Assembly: GCA_933228895.1 (NCBI GenBank)
Contig: OW121846.1
Coordinates: 49,308,107-49,372,106, forward strand
From: Platycnemis pennipes
Lineage: Eukaryota; Arthropoda; Insecta; Odonata; Platycnemididae
Direction: 5' to 3'
Length of the DNA: 64,000 bases
The first letter of the stretch is position 1. Every line of letters starts with the position of its first letter. The notes under the pieces are model-generated. The model was not told the DNA's origin, searched no databases, and worked only from the letters and a program-made list of their open reading frames with translations. The position numbers were made by a program, and so were the translations under genes. Positions 42,944 to 54,189 of this stretch are shown one piece after another.

Positions 42944-44141
42944 GCCTCCCAGTAGAATCATGAGACGTTTGCAAGATGCTCCGAAAGCAGTTCTAGCTCA
43001 ACTTCCCGAAAGAGAAAATATTCGGAAACAAATTCAGCGTGAGCGCTTAAAACAGTTACCTACAAATCCAACCTCAATCGAAGACTTAGAAGAAATTCCA
43101 GACAGGTATCGAATAACAAAAAATGGAGAAAATTTTTTGCTGTATGATTCTTACGAAGATAACAGTTATACTACTCTTGATGCTCGAATTATAATTTTTT
43201 CATCAACTCATAATTTAAGACAACTTTTCAAATTACAGACATGGTATGTCGACGGCACATTTAGTGTAGTGCCAACTCTTTTTTTCCAACTCTTTGCCGT
43301 AATGGGTTCAGTGTCTGAACAAGGTGAAACTACCATTGCATTACCCCTGGTATATGCGTTAATGCAAAATAAAACTCAGTCATCTTATTCAAAAGTAATC
43401 GAAGTGATAATTTCAAAAGCGGAGAAAACTGGCATCCGAATTCAACGTCCCTCGTCCGTTATGACGGATTTTGAGGTGGCGATAATCAACGGAGTACAGA
43501 ATCATCTAGGTAATAATATAAAATTGTGTCTGTTTCATTTGTGCCAGAGCGTATACCGGCGCGTCCAAGCGGAAGGGTTACAAGTTGATTATCAAAACCT
43601 AGATGATAGCTCCATACGAGATGCCTCTAAAATGATGTGTGCTCTGAGCTTTGTACCAGTTGGCGATGTACTAGAAGTTTTTGATTTATTTGCGGATCAA
43701 GCTCCCGAAAGTTTCATAAATGTAGTAGATTACTTTGAGGTGACGTATATAAGAGGTCGCGCAGCCAGAGGAAGAAGGCGAGCTGTCCCGGTTCGCTATG
43801 CACCTGCTTTATGGAACCATTATACCTCAGTTCTGGAAGGGACATCAAGAACTAACAATGCCTCTGAAGGGTGGCACAACAGGCTTCAGTTGCTAATGGG
43901 AAAGAAACATCCAAGTCTCTATGCTTTCCTAGTTGAAATACAACGAGAACAAGGAGATACTGAAACAAGTTTAAGCCAAATCTTCTTGGGGCAGCGTGTA
44001 CGAAGAATGCCAACTAACCATTACCAAGAAGTTGATCGTAGAATTTTCAATATGGTAGCAAATTACGAAGTTTGTAAAGAAGATGGCACTGTCCTTGAAT
44101 ATTTTAAAAATTTAAGTTACCATCTCCACGTTTATACGTAA
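42912..44141 (+). CDS. MULE transposase catalytic domain (FLYWCH-MULE)
   Basis: The 409-codon frame is uninterrupted to TAA at 44139-44141. Catalytic landmarks: TWYVDGTFSVVP (Asp 114), SSVMTDFEVAI (Asp 186), then KLCLFHLCQSVYRRVQ (the Cys/His motif that follows the second Asp) and SRTNNASEGWHNRL (Glu 319). All three acids of the DDE site are present. The protein would cut the element at its inverted ends and re-insert it. Its true N-terminus, with the FLYWCH finger, lies in the neighbouring frame at 42665-42943, so the start at 42912 is only where the open frame begins. The 3' end of the gene lies 24 bp before the right iterated motifs. Confidence 0.85.
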   Translation: MTRQASEHPDEPPSRIMRRLQDAPKAVLAQLPERENIRKQIQRERLKQLPTNPTSIEDLEEIPDRYRITKNGENFLLYDSYEDNSYTTLDARIIIFSSTHNLRQLFKLQTWYVDGTFSVVPTLFFQLFAVMGSVSEQGETTIALPLVYALMQNKTQSSYSKVIEVIISKAEKTGIRIQRPSSVMTDFEVAIINGVQNHLGNNIKLCLFHLCQSVYRRVQAEGLQVDYQNLDDSSIRDASKMMCALSFVPVGDVLEVFDLFADQAPESFINVVDYFEVTYIRGRAARGRRRAVPVRYAPALWNHYTSVLEGTSRTNNASEGWHNRLQLLMGKKHPSLYAFLVEIQREQGDTETSLSQIFLGQRVRRMPTNHYQEVDRRIFNMVANYEVCKEDGTVLEYFKNLSYHLHVYT

Positions 44142-44164
44142 AAATTGATAAAAAAAATAATTTT

Positions 44165-44281
44165 GGCATATTTTATAATTGGCATTTTAATTAAGTGGCA
44201 TTTAAGGCTTTTGGCACTTGTGGTCTTTGGCACTTTCAGTTTGGCACTTTTGTTCTGGCACTTTTGAATTGACACTTTTGT
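44165..44281. repeat. MULE right end: eight iterated ~15-bp motifs
   Basis: GGCA occurs at 44165, 44181, 44197, 44213, 44229, 44243 and 44257, and GACA at 44271. The five outer motifs are of the GGCACTT or GACACTT type and the three inner ones GGCAT, mirroring the left end. Confidence 0.8.
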
Positions 44282-44290
44282 CCCAAAAGG

Positions 44291-44298
44291 GCTTCGAC
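44291..44298. repeat. MULE target-site duplication, right
   Basis: GCTTCGAC, the partner of 42422-42429. Confidence 0.65.
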
Positions 44299-44868
44299 AC
44301 TTAGTACGTCATCCACCTTCCGTCCTTGACTGGTTTTAGAAAAAGGGAAGAGAGTGGAGAGGTGGGGGTTGGACGGTCTGCTGGCACAGATCCTGTCGTA
44401 ACCGCTTCCATTGGTAGAGTCAGCTGTGTGTCCCCCACTGTGATAAGGCGAAGTAGCTTTGCGGGCTCAGTTGTGATTGGACAAAGTGGATCACGTTCTA
44501 AGTGGCATGCATGCCCACTTTTCCGAAAGGGTTGAAAACAACAATTTTTCGCCGCTTATAACTCGAGAACTAATTGACGAACCGAAAAACGGAAATTTAC
44601 AAACTCTATCAGATTTGGCAACGAGACAAATATTGTGTAAATTGCCTCGAAAGAAAGATCAAGAATGCAACTTAGGGGTATAATAATAACCAAACTTTGC
44701 GTACATACGTATATTTTAATGCATCTATACTGCGAAATCTCCAATATCTCCATTATGTTTGTGAAGTTCAGCAAAAGTCCGTGCATGTACTCTCGCTAAC
44801 ATTTTCCATCTCAAAACCGTACATTAACTAGAATAATGTTAAAGCTTGAACTCAAGTGTCTTGGTCCT
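44299..44868. other. intergenic, nothing recognised
   Basis: Short frames only. Slightly GC-richer in its first 230 bases. Confidence 0.4.
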
Positions 44869-45405
44869 ATTACTCGTTTCTGAGAGTAAATGTGCCCAGG
44901 AAGTTTTCACCGCCCCTCAGAAATCACATAGGTCCATGCTGAGTGCTTGAGAGCAAATTAAACCGGATGTGGTCATTTCTTATCTACTGTCTAAAAACCT
45001 ACACCGTGTCCATCCTTATAAATGATGAATGTTAATCTAAATTCACGACCCTTGACTTTTTCAGCTAATTAAACACTTTGAATGATCAAAATTAGCACTC
45101 ATATTCTCTCGCAAAACTATTGTTTTACTCGTTTCTGAAATGAAATGCGCACAGGAAGTTTTTATCACTCCTCAAAGGTCACATAGGTCCATGCTGAGTG
45201 CTAGAGAGCTAATAAATAAACTGACAGAAGTTGTGAGATCATCATATATGTGTTCATTTCTCATTTATTTTCTTGAACCCTTCAGTATTTCCATCCTTAC
45301 AAATGATGAATACCACTCTAAATTCACGACCCTTGACCTTTTCATCTATTGAGACCCCTTGAACTATCAAAATTAGCACTCCCATTCCTTCGCTAAAATA
45401 TCGAT
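44869..45405. repeat. diverged tandem duplication, two units of ~255-280 bp
   Basis: Units 44869-45122 and 45123-45405 share TTACTCGTTTCTGA, CACATAGGTCCATGCTGAGT, AAATTCACGACCCTTGAC and ATCAAAATTAGCACTC in the same order. Insertions of up to ~30 bp distinguish them. Origin unknown; non-coding. Confidence 0.8.
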
Positions 45406-45496
45406 TTTTCGTTCGCTATGAAGAGAAATACGGAATGGGATCTTTTAGCCATAAGAAAATTATCATAACGTAATCATATAATATCATTATTATCAT

Positions 45497-45522
45497 AACG
45501 TAAATAACAAATTATTTACGTT
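45497..45522. repeat. AT-rich palindrome 1
   Basis: AACGTAAATA and TATTTACGTT separated by six bases. The related arm TAACGTAAATAA recurs at 45533. Confidence 0.6.
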
Positions 45523-45532
45523 AGCGCACCTG

Positions 45533-45575
45533 TAACGTAAATAACAAGATATTTAATAATTTATTATTTACGTTA
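45533..45575. repeat. AT-rich palindrome 2
   Basis: TAACGTAAATAA and its complement TTATTTACGTTA about 19 bases apart. Together with palindrome 1 this could be the core of a small MITE, but no target duplication was found. Confidence 0.55.
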
Positions 45576-45974
45576 GAATAATAACATATTTCTGTGATCT
45601 AGGTACTTCAGAATAAACTCAAAATATTGCACAACACATAGCAGCCTACCTTGAGTGTGCTGCATCATAAACATATAATAAATGTTATCTTTTTATCTTA
45701 TCAGTGGTTCATAACCAAGAGTGTACGTAACAACTGATAAAAACCACCTCCATAAAATATATGAAAATACAATTTCTCGCAGCCGTTATTTATTTGATCA
45801 TTCTTGAACCATTGATATTTTAAAGGATTCATCTTGCAACTTATTTGCGTTAATAAGGTGTTAACTCTATTAGAATACTATTTTGCAAAAATGTGATATC
45901 TATTCCATTACATTAAGTCAGTATTGAATGTCTTGGGAATCACTCAACTCTGTCAGACGTTTCGTCGTTTCGTT

Positions 45975-46245
45975 GCAGGTCCTTCTAGTCAGTGAAGAGG
46001 AACGAGTGGATGAAGGAACAATACCCTGTTCTCACGCGTGCGATTGCAACATCCTTCCTTTGACTGCTCCTGACGGAAGTGGGCCACGCTGATATATCGG
46101 GCTCAGTGCGTCAAAGTTTGTTATTATCTAAAGCCAGACGCGAAGCTCTCCAGTGTTCTAGGGCTACATTTCTCAGCATTTTTTCCTCAACCCTCCTAGA
46201 GAAAAGCGTGGATACTACTTCAGTATCTCCAAGATTTTATTTAAC
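45975..46245 (-). pseudogene. LINE fragment: ORF2 C-terminus, same family as 18471-24108
   Basis: On the minus strand the sequence reads SVRSSQRKDVAIARVRTGYC, then SF and a Ser-rich stretch, parallel to SVRNSRREEVAITRLRIGHC in the LINE at 18780-19613. Nucleotide identity is visible too: CTCCTGACGGAAGTGGGCCAC occurs near 46065, and 18885 has the equivalent. Only the tail after the RNase H domain is present, so it is a fragment of a related copy. Confidence 0.7.
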
Positions 46246-47439
46246 CACTGAATCAACCTTTTCACAGCCAGCTATTGCCCCATGGTAAAGGATCCAAGCG
46301 GAATGTGTTACGGTATTATTCTTGCTCAAGGAGCACTTGGAAGGTAAGGTCTCTCCAGACAGAAAGGCGTAAAAAGAAGAGGCTGGGTATCGATCACACT
46401 CAAAGAGTATGGGCAAACCAGAAGGCGGGCATTGTTGCTTTTAATCCCCCTTTACGTTATTTTGTATCATTTTTTTCGCCTCATAGAAGGTACATGGTAT
46501 CTTCAGCCTTCAAAGTTAAAAATTAGGAGAAGAATACACCGTTTTAAAGAGGTGTGGACAAAATGTGAGCTAAACTATCTCTATGACTTCTATTAAGTTA
46601 TATTCTCGCAGTATAGATAGAAAAAACTCCAATTAAAGATAGTTTTACAATGGAAAAATGTACTCCTTTTAGCTAAGATCCTCTTGCTGAGAGTGGAGAT
46701 CTCAAAGGCATCTATAGTAGTATATTTAGATTTAATGTTCTCTAAATGCTAAGGCAATACTGAAGCGCCTAACGCAATGCACGGCGTCCAACCTAATAAA
46801 ATCATCTCAGTGTGTTTGCGGCAGAAAATGAAATAGTTAAACAGCCTCAAAACTATAAAGTTGCCGCATTAGACTTGTGTGGCTAGTGAATTTAAATATG
46901 TAGACATCTTTTTTACATTGAAAGTGTAATGGAGAATTATATTTGAAATGTTTGTGTCACATCGCTGCGGAGACTGGGATTGACAAAATGAAATTTGGGA
47001 AAGTATTAAAATTGAAAAGGAAGAGACAGGTATTATGATGCACTTTCAAGGCTTCCACTGGAGTATGAATCAAGCATTCGGGATCTCAAGTAGGCATAAA
47101 GATTTATTTTGGGAGTAATAAAAATATTCAATGCAAAGCGGCGCGTTTTCTAAAAAAAACTCCTACGAGCGTACAAAAAGTATCACTCGGCTATTGGAAG
47201 AGCTTGACTGTGAAACGTTAGGGACTAGACGTTTTGATAAGATTTACGGTGCTGGAAAAATTCAAATCACACGAATCTTAACCTTGAGTCTGCAAACATT
47301 TTTCTAGTCACACTGAGAGAATTACTGAGTAGTAGGTTTTATAAATAGACTCATTAAAACAGTTTAAAAATCAAGTCAAACTAAGCCACTTTGAAAAATG
47401 AAGAGGTACTAAAAGTACGATAAGGTGAAATAGAGACTT
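46246..47439. other. intergenic, nothing recognised
   Basis: Short frames without motifs. May include LINE-flanking sequence, but no edge is visible. Confidence 0.4.
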
Positions 47440-47600
47440 TTTAGTTCAAATTCTCTAGCTCACCACCTAGTACGTGGAGAGTATTTCGAGTTCAATACTC
47501 CGTCCATCGTTAAACCGTCGACCTCATGGCACCTTTCATTTAGAGCAGACCGTTGCCGACGCCGCGCCGGGTTTTTCTCAACCAAGTAACTATGAAATGC
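47440..47600 (+). mobile_element. SINE fragment (body without head)
   Basis: Shares TTCGAGTTCAATACTCCGTC, CGTTAAACCGTCGACCTC and GGTTTTTCTCAAC with the SINEs at 48020-48290 and 62765-62985. The tRNA-like head is not evident. Confidence 0.55.
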
Positions 47601-48019
47601 GCACTTAGGCCACTAAAAATCTGAGAATTTGAATAATTTCTGGTCGTCTCTCCTCTCTGCCTAACTGAACATTGGAGATGAATATTTCGGGTTGACGGGT
47701 ACCCTGTGAGGTTGGAGCAAATTTTTGAAAATCATAACCCCTGATAAACGCATACCCGTTCAACGGATGTGTATTGCAGTGCTGCCTTCCTCCAGGCACA
47801 CCGTCAGAACTGAACGCCAGAATTCGTGACTGAATGAACTCTTGTCACTTGGACAGAGTTCATGCAGTCACGAGTGAAATGAGAGATTCCTTCAGGTTGC
47901 TAAACTCGAATTTCATCAAAATGTGGAAATTCCATCTTTTTTTACCATTTTACGATCCGCAATGGGTACTCGTTTCTCGGCCACTAATTATAATGAATAC
48001 AGAATGTGGATAGGGGATC

Positions 48020-48290
48020 GATTTGGTTGATGGCTAGAGTAGAGGCTTCCGATCCTGAGGAGCTGAGTTTTAATCCCGGCGAAGGCAGATATATATTTCA
48101 TGGTAATGCCAGTCCCTACTAGAGTAGTAAGTGGAGAGCACATTGAGTTCATCATTTCGTCCACCGTATGGATCGTTAACCCGTGAACCTCTTGGCTCAT
48201 TCCGTTACCGGCAGGCTGATGCCAGCAACGGGTTTCTCTCAACGTTACCCCTATTCCTACCTCTACCCAATTAAACATCTATCCTTAATG
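48020..48290 (+). mobile_element. tRNA-derived SINE
   Basis: The head has an A-box-like region (TGGCTAGAGTAGAGGC near 48030) and a decayed B box, GTTTTAATCCC (48067-48077). The body has GAGTTCATCATTTCGTCC, GGATCGTTAACCCGTGAACC and GGCTGATGCCAGCAACGGG, landmarks shared with the other SINEs in the window. Confidence 0.65.
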
Positions 48291-48689
48291 GTTCAAGTAA
48301 ATAAAAAATCGGTTGGCAGCAAAGTATAACTAATCTAAAATGTGAACATACAAATACCTATAATAGAGTATTTTCATGCCTTAATACTTCACCGAATAAT
48401 GAGACATTACTGTGTTATGAACTCACTACACTCCATGCCTCAATTTTCCCACCGTGAAAGGAATGGTATGTATTAAATGAAAAAAAGACAATTGCAAAAA
48501 ATACGCTAATTTCAGCTTATTTACTTCCGAAATTTGGCATCTTAACTCACATCACTACATACAATGGTATGGTAGGCCACACAAACTCTATAAAAGTATT
48601 CAGGAAAAGATATATGAAGTCACGTGGAGTGAAATAATAAAATGTAATGATAGCAGGGAAGCAAGATATCCAGAGATAGACCAATAAAA

Positions 48690-49240
48690 ACAATAGATAG
48701 TAGAAAAGCCCTTGCAAAGAGTGCATACTACCAGAAGAAGAAACAACTCATAGAAGACGATACACGCTTGGAAGCAACGACACACAACATCAGAAGCAAA
48801 AACTCAAGCATGCCCTTCTTTGGCAGCAAGACGTGGACAACAAGAGTCCCAGGATGAGCTAAAAGACCGAATGACTGGTAGCATTTGAATCGTTGATGCA
48901 TATAAGATAGATGGATATAAAATTGATGGATCGAGTCATTATTAGTTCATTGTACTTGTGTTCTTTTATCAACGTGGAAGGTAAAAAAATCAGTGTTGTA
49001 AGAGAAAATAGAATTATGATGAAAATTTTAGAAAGAAGATGGGATAGCATTAAAGAAAATATCTAGAAATGTTGGACTAATGAAGGCATTTCTTCAGAGA
49101 ACTCAGATAAATATGAATGAAAGGAATGTAAAATGAAGACCTCGTATGAGTAGGTAGTTTACAATACGTAGTTGATAGAGTAGGTGTTAAAGGATGTAAA
49201 AGGAAAGAAATATGTTAATATGATGATGTAAACGGATAGA
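48690..49240 (+). pseudogene. LINE RT C-terminal remnant (same family as the array copies)
   Basis: Reads ALAKSAYYQKKKQLIEDDT (near 48709), PFFGSKTWTTRVP (near 48812), then VVRENRIMMKILERRWD (near 48995) and, at the end, VLKDVKGKKYVNMM (near 49187). These follow the order of YQKKNLLTAG, WSMFHYGSEAWTM, the GEKRTLLN region and VLKDVKDKNYVNM in the array copies. It is a more diverged dispersed copy outside the array, with several stops. Confidence 0.65.
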
Positions 49241-52200
49241 ATAATCAAGTAGAATAATCAAGTATCCTCAAACCAATCCTAGAGTCGAAGACATAATGAT
49301 GGTTAGTAGAATTAAATATTAAGCTGATTTAACCACTAAGGTTGTATTGGTCCTTGGAACCATAGCTTCACTCTGAGACCAACGGGCCATCCATCACTTA
49401 AGGAGCGGATCAATACCAATTGTGGGGGTCGGAACGATCGAAGATGCCAGCTGCTTCTTAATTTGGGGCTATTGGTAGATCGTATCCGGAAACTCCTGAT
49501 TAGAAACATCAACTCAGTCCCTCCCCTAGAGGAAAGCTACCACTGATCACGCAGGGGTTAGCAAATTGAGGCCATGAAAACAAAAGCGGAGAACTACTTG
49601 AAGACAAAAATATTCTTTACACCAACATCACGCTAGATGCCGTATTCCCGTTTGTTTTAGCAGAGAGTCAAAGAAAGTAACATGCGTAATCTTTATGGTT
49701 GTAAATTATCATAGCTTGAAATGCATATTCAAAACAATGACACATAATAAATAATATATACATATATTATAGGGACGTAAAGAAGAACTACACATATTCA
49801 AAGAAGCCAAGCAACGTATATTTAATGATGCAATAAGAGCTCACTATCGATTTACACTTTAAATAAAGGCACGGAATTGCAAATACATTGGAAATTTTCT
49901 GAAAGAAAATAAAATACACAGAAAGGAATGAATATAGTTTCAGAGCACGTAGTTAAACTTGTTTCAAAAAGAGAAGAGCCTTCCTTAATGTATATGCATC
50001 AAGCACATACGTAATTCTCTATATTTCCACCCGTTTTCTTAACACTGAGCATTCTATCTACCAAATGTCTGGCCAAATACCTTCAATTTCACACATTTGA
50101 AACCCCAAAACAAAGGGTTCTGTGCCAATCCAACGTGATAGAGACATAAAGAATGCATGCTCAGCAAGGAAATCTACCCCTCCACTCTGTTTTCTCCACC
50201 GGCATTACAACGGTGTCGACGCATTTTCTCTGCTGCCCTAAGCCGCTGGCAATGTTGCCGGCGACGACTCGTACAACGTCTGTCGGAATAATTCATTCCT
50301 TACCGCGGGGCAGCTGTGTGTGGCCGAAACGGATATCGTTCCCATCGAACATTCAGCAGTATATTATAAGCCCGCCATCGAGTCATCAGGTCGAGATGAA
50401 GTGTGCGAACGGCGTTCGGCAAAAGTGAATGCGTTATGCTTAGGCACAACCGAGCATCAAACTTTCCCATTTTGGATGGGAATACATTTTTAAAAGAGCT
50501 GTTAGCACGTGAGGATAAGAGATGGGTGATGGAGTGGCTACAGGGCAAGAGGTGGGAGATGAAGAAAAAGAGGCTATGTACGACAGGAGATACTAGTGTT
50601 TTGCTGGTATTGATATCGCATAGGAGGAACTTAGAATTTTAGCCGTTATTCGAGGAAGGTGACTAATGACTGAGGTCATTTGCGTCAGTCAGGGTAGGAA
50701 TGTGACTGAACAGTGGTAGGTATATTACAGGGAATGAAGGAAGTGTGGAGCAAGACCGGTCATTGGCATTATCCTGCTCTTAAAAAAAGGTACAAAGGTG
50801 TCAAAGATTTAATATCGAAGGTAATAATAATTTAATATCTGACGTAGTGAACGCTGCACTCGAACTTCTATCCACAAAGTTCTCAAGCAGGAATTGGTGC
50901 ACCAATGAAAAATTTCTGGCACTGCCCGGATTTTATCCTGAGCCCTAAACATGGAAAGTAAGAACTAAAGTCACCACAAACCAAATCCCAAGGGTACTTC
51001 TAGTGTAATGATTTGGTGCTATTCTAAACTCTTTTAAAATATAACTTGATGAACAGGTGTGGCTAAGGTTAGATTCCAGGAAGGATAGGTACCTTTTTGG
51101 TGACTCAGTGGTAATGTATGAACATGAGGCAGCTTTAGAAATGGTATTTGAGCCATGAAATCAAATTATGTTACTGAGAGAGATCATGCATCAAAAATGT
51201 GTGGCAACATGTAGATCAATTTTAATGTTCCACGCACTATGTGAATAACATCATGATTACTATGCATTAATCTAAGTACTAATTTGATGCACTCTTGATC
51301 CTTCTATCCACTCTTATATTTGTATTAAACATTAATTTTCTTTATATCCTTAACAATATGCGCCATATATCTCAATTTCAAGCATTTTAAAGAGATGATA
51401 AAATCCAAAGAGATTTTTTCCGCGAATCAATCAAGTTATTTATTTGCATAAGGCCTTGTTTAATTACCTGGAAAATATTATTTTTCAATATATAATAGCC
51501 TACAAATACGTATACCGTCAATCTGGAAAGAGGACGAAAGTGTCTAACAAATAACAACTTTCTAGGAAATTGATAAAATTGCTTGTCACCGTAACCGTGG
51601 GCGACATGGCGCAGTCTTATACAGTTCACTCTGCCAAACTTTCACCTTTATCGTTCTCAACTCTCAACAGAGTTCTGAGTTCTTTGTGGAGCCCGTAAAT
51701 TTTTCTCTATTGACTCAAATGAGAAAAGTTCAGTGTTATACGAATACCAGGAAGGCCGGCATTAAGTATGCGTTCATATTCCTTTGAGACTCTTCCCACC
51801 GTATTTTTAACTCTGAGAAAGGGCAACTAAGTATTTTTAATCCAACTAAAATAGGGAGACCCTAATGAATATTAATTAAGATTTCTGTTGAGATGGTTTG
51901 AAATTATTTCTGAAAGTTTTGATTAAACATATTTATGTTTCGTCCCTTTTCAAACGGGCCATCGAAATATTCAGTGCATTGATATCTACACATGTAAGCT
52001 ATGTCAGCTTGCCATTATGTTTCCAATCCAAATGAAAATATCATAATTATGCTCGGGATCTCCTGCAGAAAATGGGAAAAATCTATCTTCCTTTTCAAAC
52101 ACCTTAAAAATTCCGCTCTCAAGATTCGATTTCGTATTCAATTCAGGAAAATTAGTCAAAGACGCCATTAACATTTTTGCTGAATAAAATCTCTTATTTT

Positions 52201-53414
52201 TGTTTTCCTTGATATATATGATTCGAAGCACTAACAATTGACGGCATACCCGTGGCTCTACGGCTTACTTAAGATCATTCAACCGCAAAACTCTCTTCAT
52301 CACCTTGATTATTGACTGCAACCGAAAGATATTTCCAAACCCGTCTCACAAATATTTTCGGCACGATGAAAAGAAGTGGGTGATTTGTGGCAGTCATGTG
52401 GTACTTGCGTGCACATTATAGTCCATTACAGGTCATTCTTTGTTTCTTCTCACTTTTACTGCTATTTTAGTTCAAGAGTTACGGTTTTGAGATGGACTGG
52501 GTGCTAAAGCTGTACGCCACCATCTGATTTGAACTTCAATCGAAGAAACACACCATTCAAGAGAGAAGAAGAATTTGAGCCCGTAAAGTTTGTTTTTCCA
52601 CTCCAACACATTATCAACCCAGCATCTTCGATCACCAATGTACTAACTTAGTCTTTGGGAATCGGCTTTAGAAGCAAACAAACGAGGCATTTCTTATTTC
52701 GCCTTTTTATCGTAAAACTTCTTCAAAACACAGACAATTATTATTCAATTTTTGCAGGTAAATTTATCGCTTCATAAAATAATTTAAGCTGGTCATTGAA
52801 AGTAAAAGTAAGAACTTTGTATTTTTTCATACTATTTATATCAATATTTTGACCAGGTTCAATGTCTTAACGTGGCTGAGCTTAAAGCTACCGATTCCGT
52901 CCACCGTGTTGCAAATGGTGGGTTGACCTCTAGGTAGAGATGTTAGCTGCGAGATAAGCGAGTTTACTCGTCGAGTAAGCAATCGCGGATAAAAAGCTAC
53001 CGGAAGGTGGTGTTGGTTTATCCCTGGGTACGGTAGGTCTTTTGAATGCTACAGAAATCCGTGAAGATGCCATGACCTGGTGATGAGTGGCCGCAAACCA
53101 TTATGCATCTTATCACCCGAAGGAGAAGGCAGCAGCTCTTCTTCATAAGAGTGAATGTGGTGAACACAATAGTCGGTGCAGCGACACTCATTTCAAAACC
53201 GGTGCGGTTACACTAACTTTATTGGCTGTAGTACTGCGACGTGAAAGGCATAGGGAAACCACCATGTAGCTATTCCACTTCTTTCCTTTTACCAAAATGC
53301 GATGGAATCCTCTTGAGTAAAATACTGTGGAAGTAAAATAGTCCCCCAATTCGGATCTCCGGGCAGGGAATACACCGGAGAAGAACACCATTCAAGTGAG
53401 ATGGACAATTTAGG
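49241..53414. other. intergenic, nothing definite
   Basis: AT-rich sequence with a somewhat GC-richer stretch at 50150-50430. Frames there (91 codons at 50153-50428 plus; 82 codons at 50300-50548 minus) lack any motif. No repeat ends or domains could be recognised in these four kilobases. Confidence 0.35.
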
Positions 53415-53990
53415 GCAGGAACGTGACACGTGAGACTGCTGCAGAACTGCGAAAGATTGGAGAACCTGAAGGTGGAAGTGCGAAGATTGGAACTCGACCT
53501 AATAGGAATTAGGAAAAGGAAGTGGCCCGTAGAATGAGACTGTTGGAGTGGAAGCTACAGGATTATACACAAGGGATGATAATTCTGAAGCAGAAATAGT
53601 GCTCAAAAAGAGCGCAGGTATGCGTATGAAGAACTTTCTGCCGTACAATGGAAAGGTAATAATGGTGAAGATCGAGACAAAATCTGTAGATACCGTATTG
53701 ATGTGGGTTGCATGCCTTCAACAGAATACGAAGTTGTAGAAGTGGAAGATGTCTACGAAGATATCACGGTAATGAATAATAATAATACATAATAGGTAAC
53801 AGGCATAACAGGTAAGAGGAGAAGTAGACCTAATTATTTTAAGAGATTGGAATACTGTCATCGGTGAAGGTCAAGATAGAAGAATATCTGGAAATATGGA
53901 TTGAGAAATAACAATATCCTGAAAATAACCTGGCTGATGGAAAAAAATGTTCTCACCTCTTTTGTACACATACAGGAACACTAAAATTAT
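53415..53990 (+). pseudogene. LINE endonuclease-domain fragment (second LINE family)
   Basis: Frames in sequence read WNVRTLLQNCERLENLKVEV with RLELDLIGI (near 53420-53510, the N-terminal strand of the EEP fold in endonuclease-RT LINEs), then a YTRDDNSEAEIVL and KVIMVKIETKSVDT segment (53548-53700), CMPSTEYEVVEVEDVYEDIT (53710-53770), and LIILRDWNTVIGEGQDRRIS (53830-53895), corresponding to the family's GDWN catalytic segment with Arg in place of Gly. Several frameshifts; dead. It is probably the N-terminal part of the same LINE type as the RT fragments. Confidence 0.7.
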
Positions 53991-54189
53991 ACTTATATAT
54001 ACTTATTATTATTATTTTTGTTAAAATATTTATAGCCTACGCATAATTACATTTTTTATTTGAGAGATAGAAAAAAAATTAATGATCGCTTAATTAATGA
54101 TGACGTATTAATATTCTCAAGTATTAATATTCCGTAAATTAGTAGAAAAAAATGCAACAGGGGCAAGAGACAAATAGATGAAATATAGT

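Larger units (their letters stand above)
42430..44290 (+). mobile_element. FLYWCH-MULE DNA transposon, near complete
   Basis: A 1.86-kb element is bounded by an 8-bp direct repeat, with inverted ends (ACAAAAGTGCCAATTCAAAA on the left; the same with one change read inward on the right). It encodes a FLYWCH zinc finger and a MULE-type transposase with its catalytic residues. Each end is a set of eight short motifs spaced 14-16 bp. The coding region is interrupted by only one frame change, so this is the least decayed autonomous element in the window. The outermost 9-10 bases of the two ends differ, so the exact boundaries are uncertain by that amount. Confidence 0.85.
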
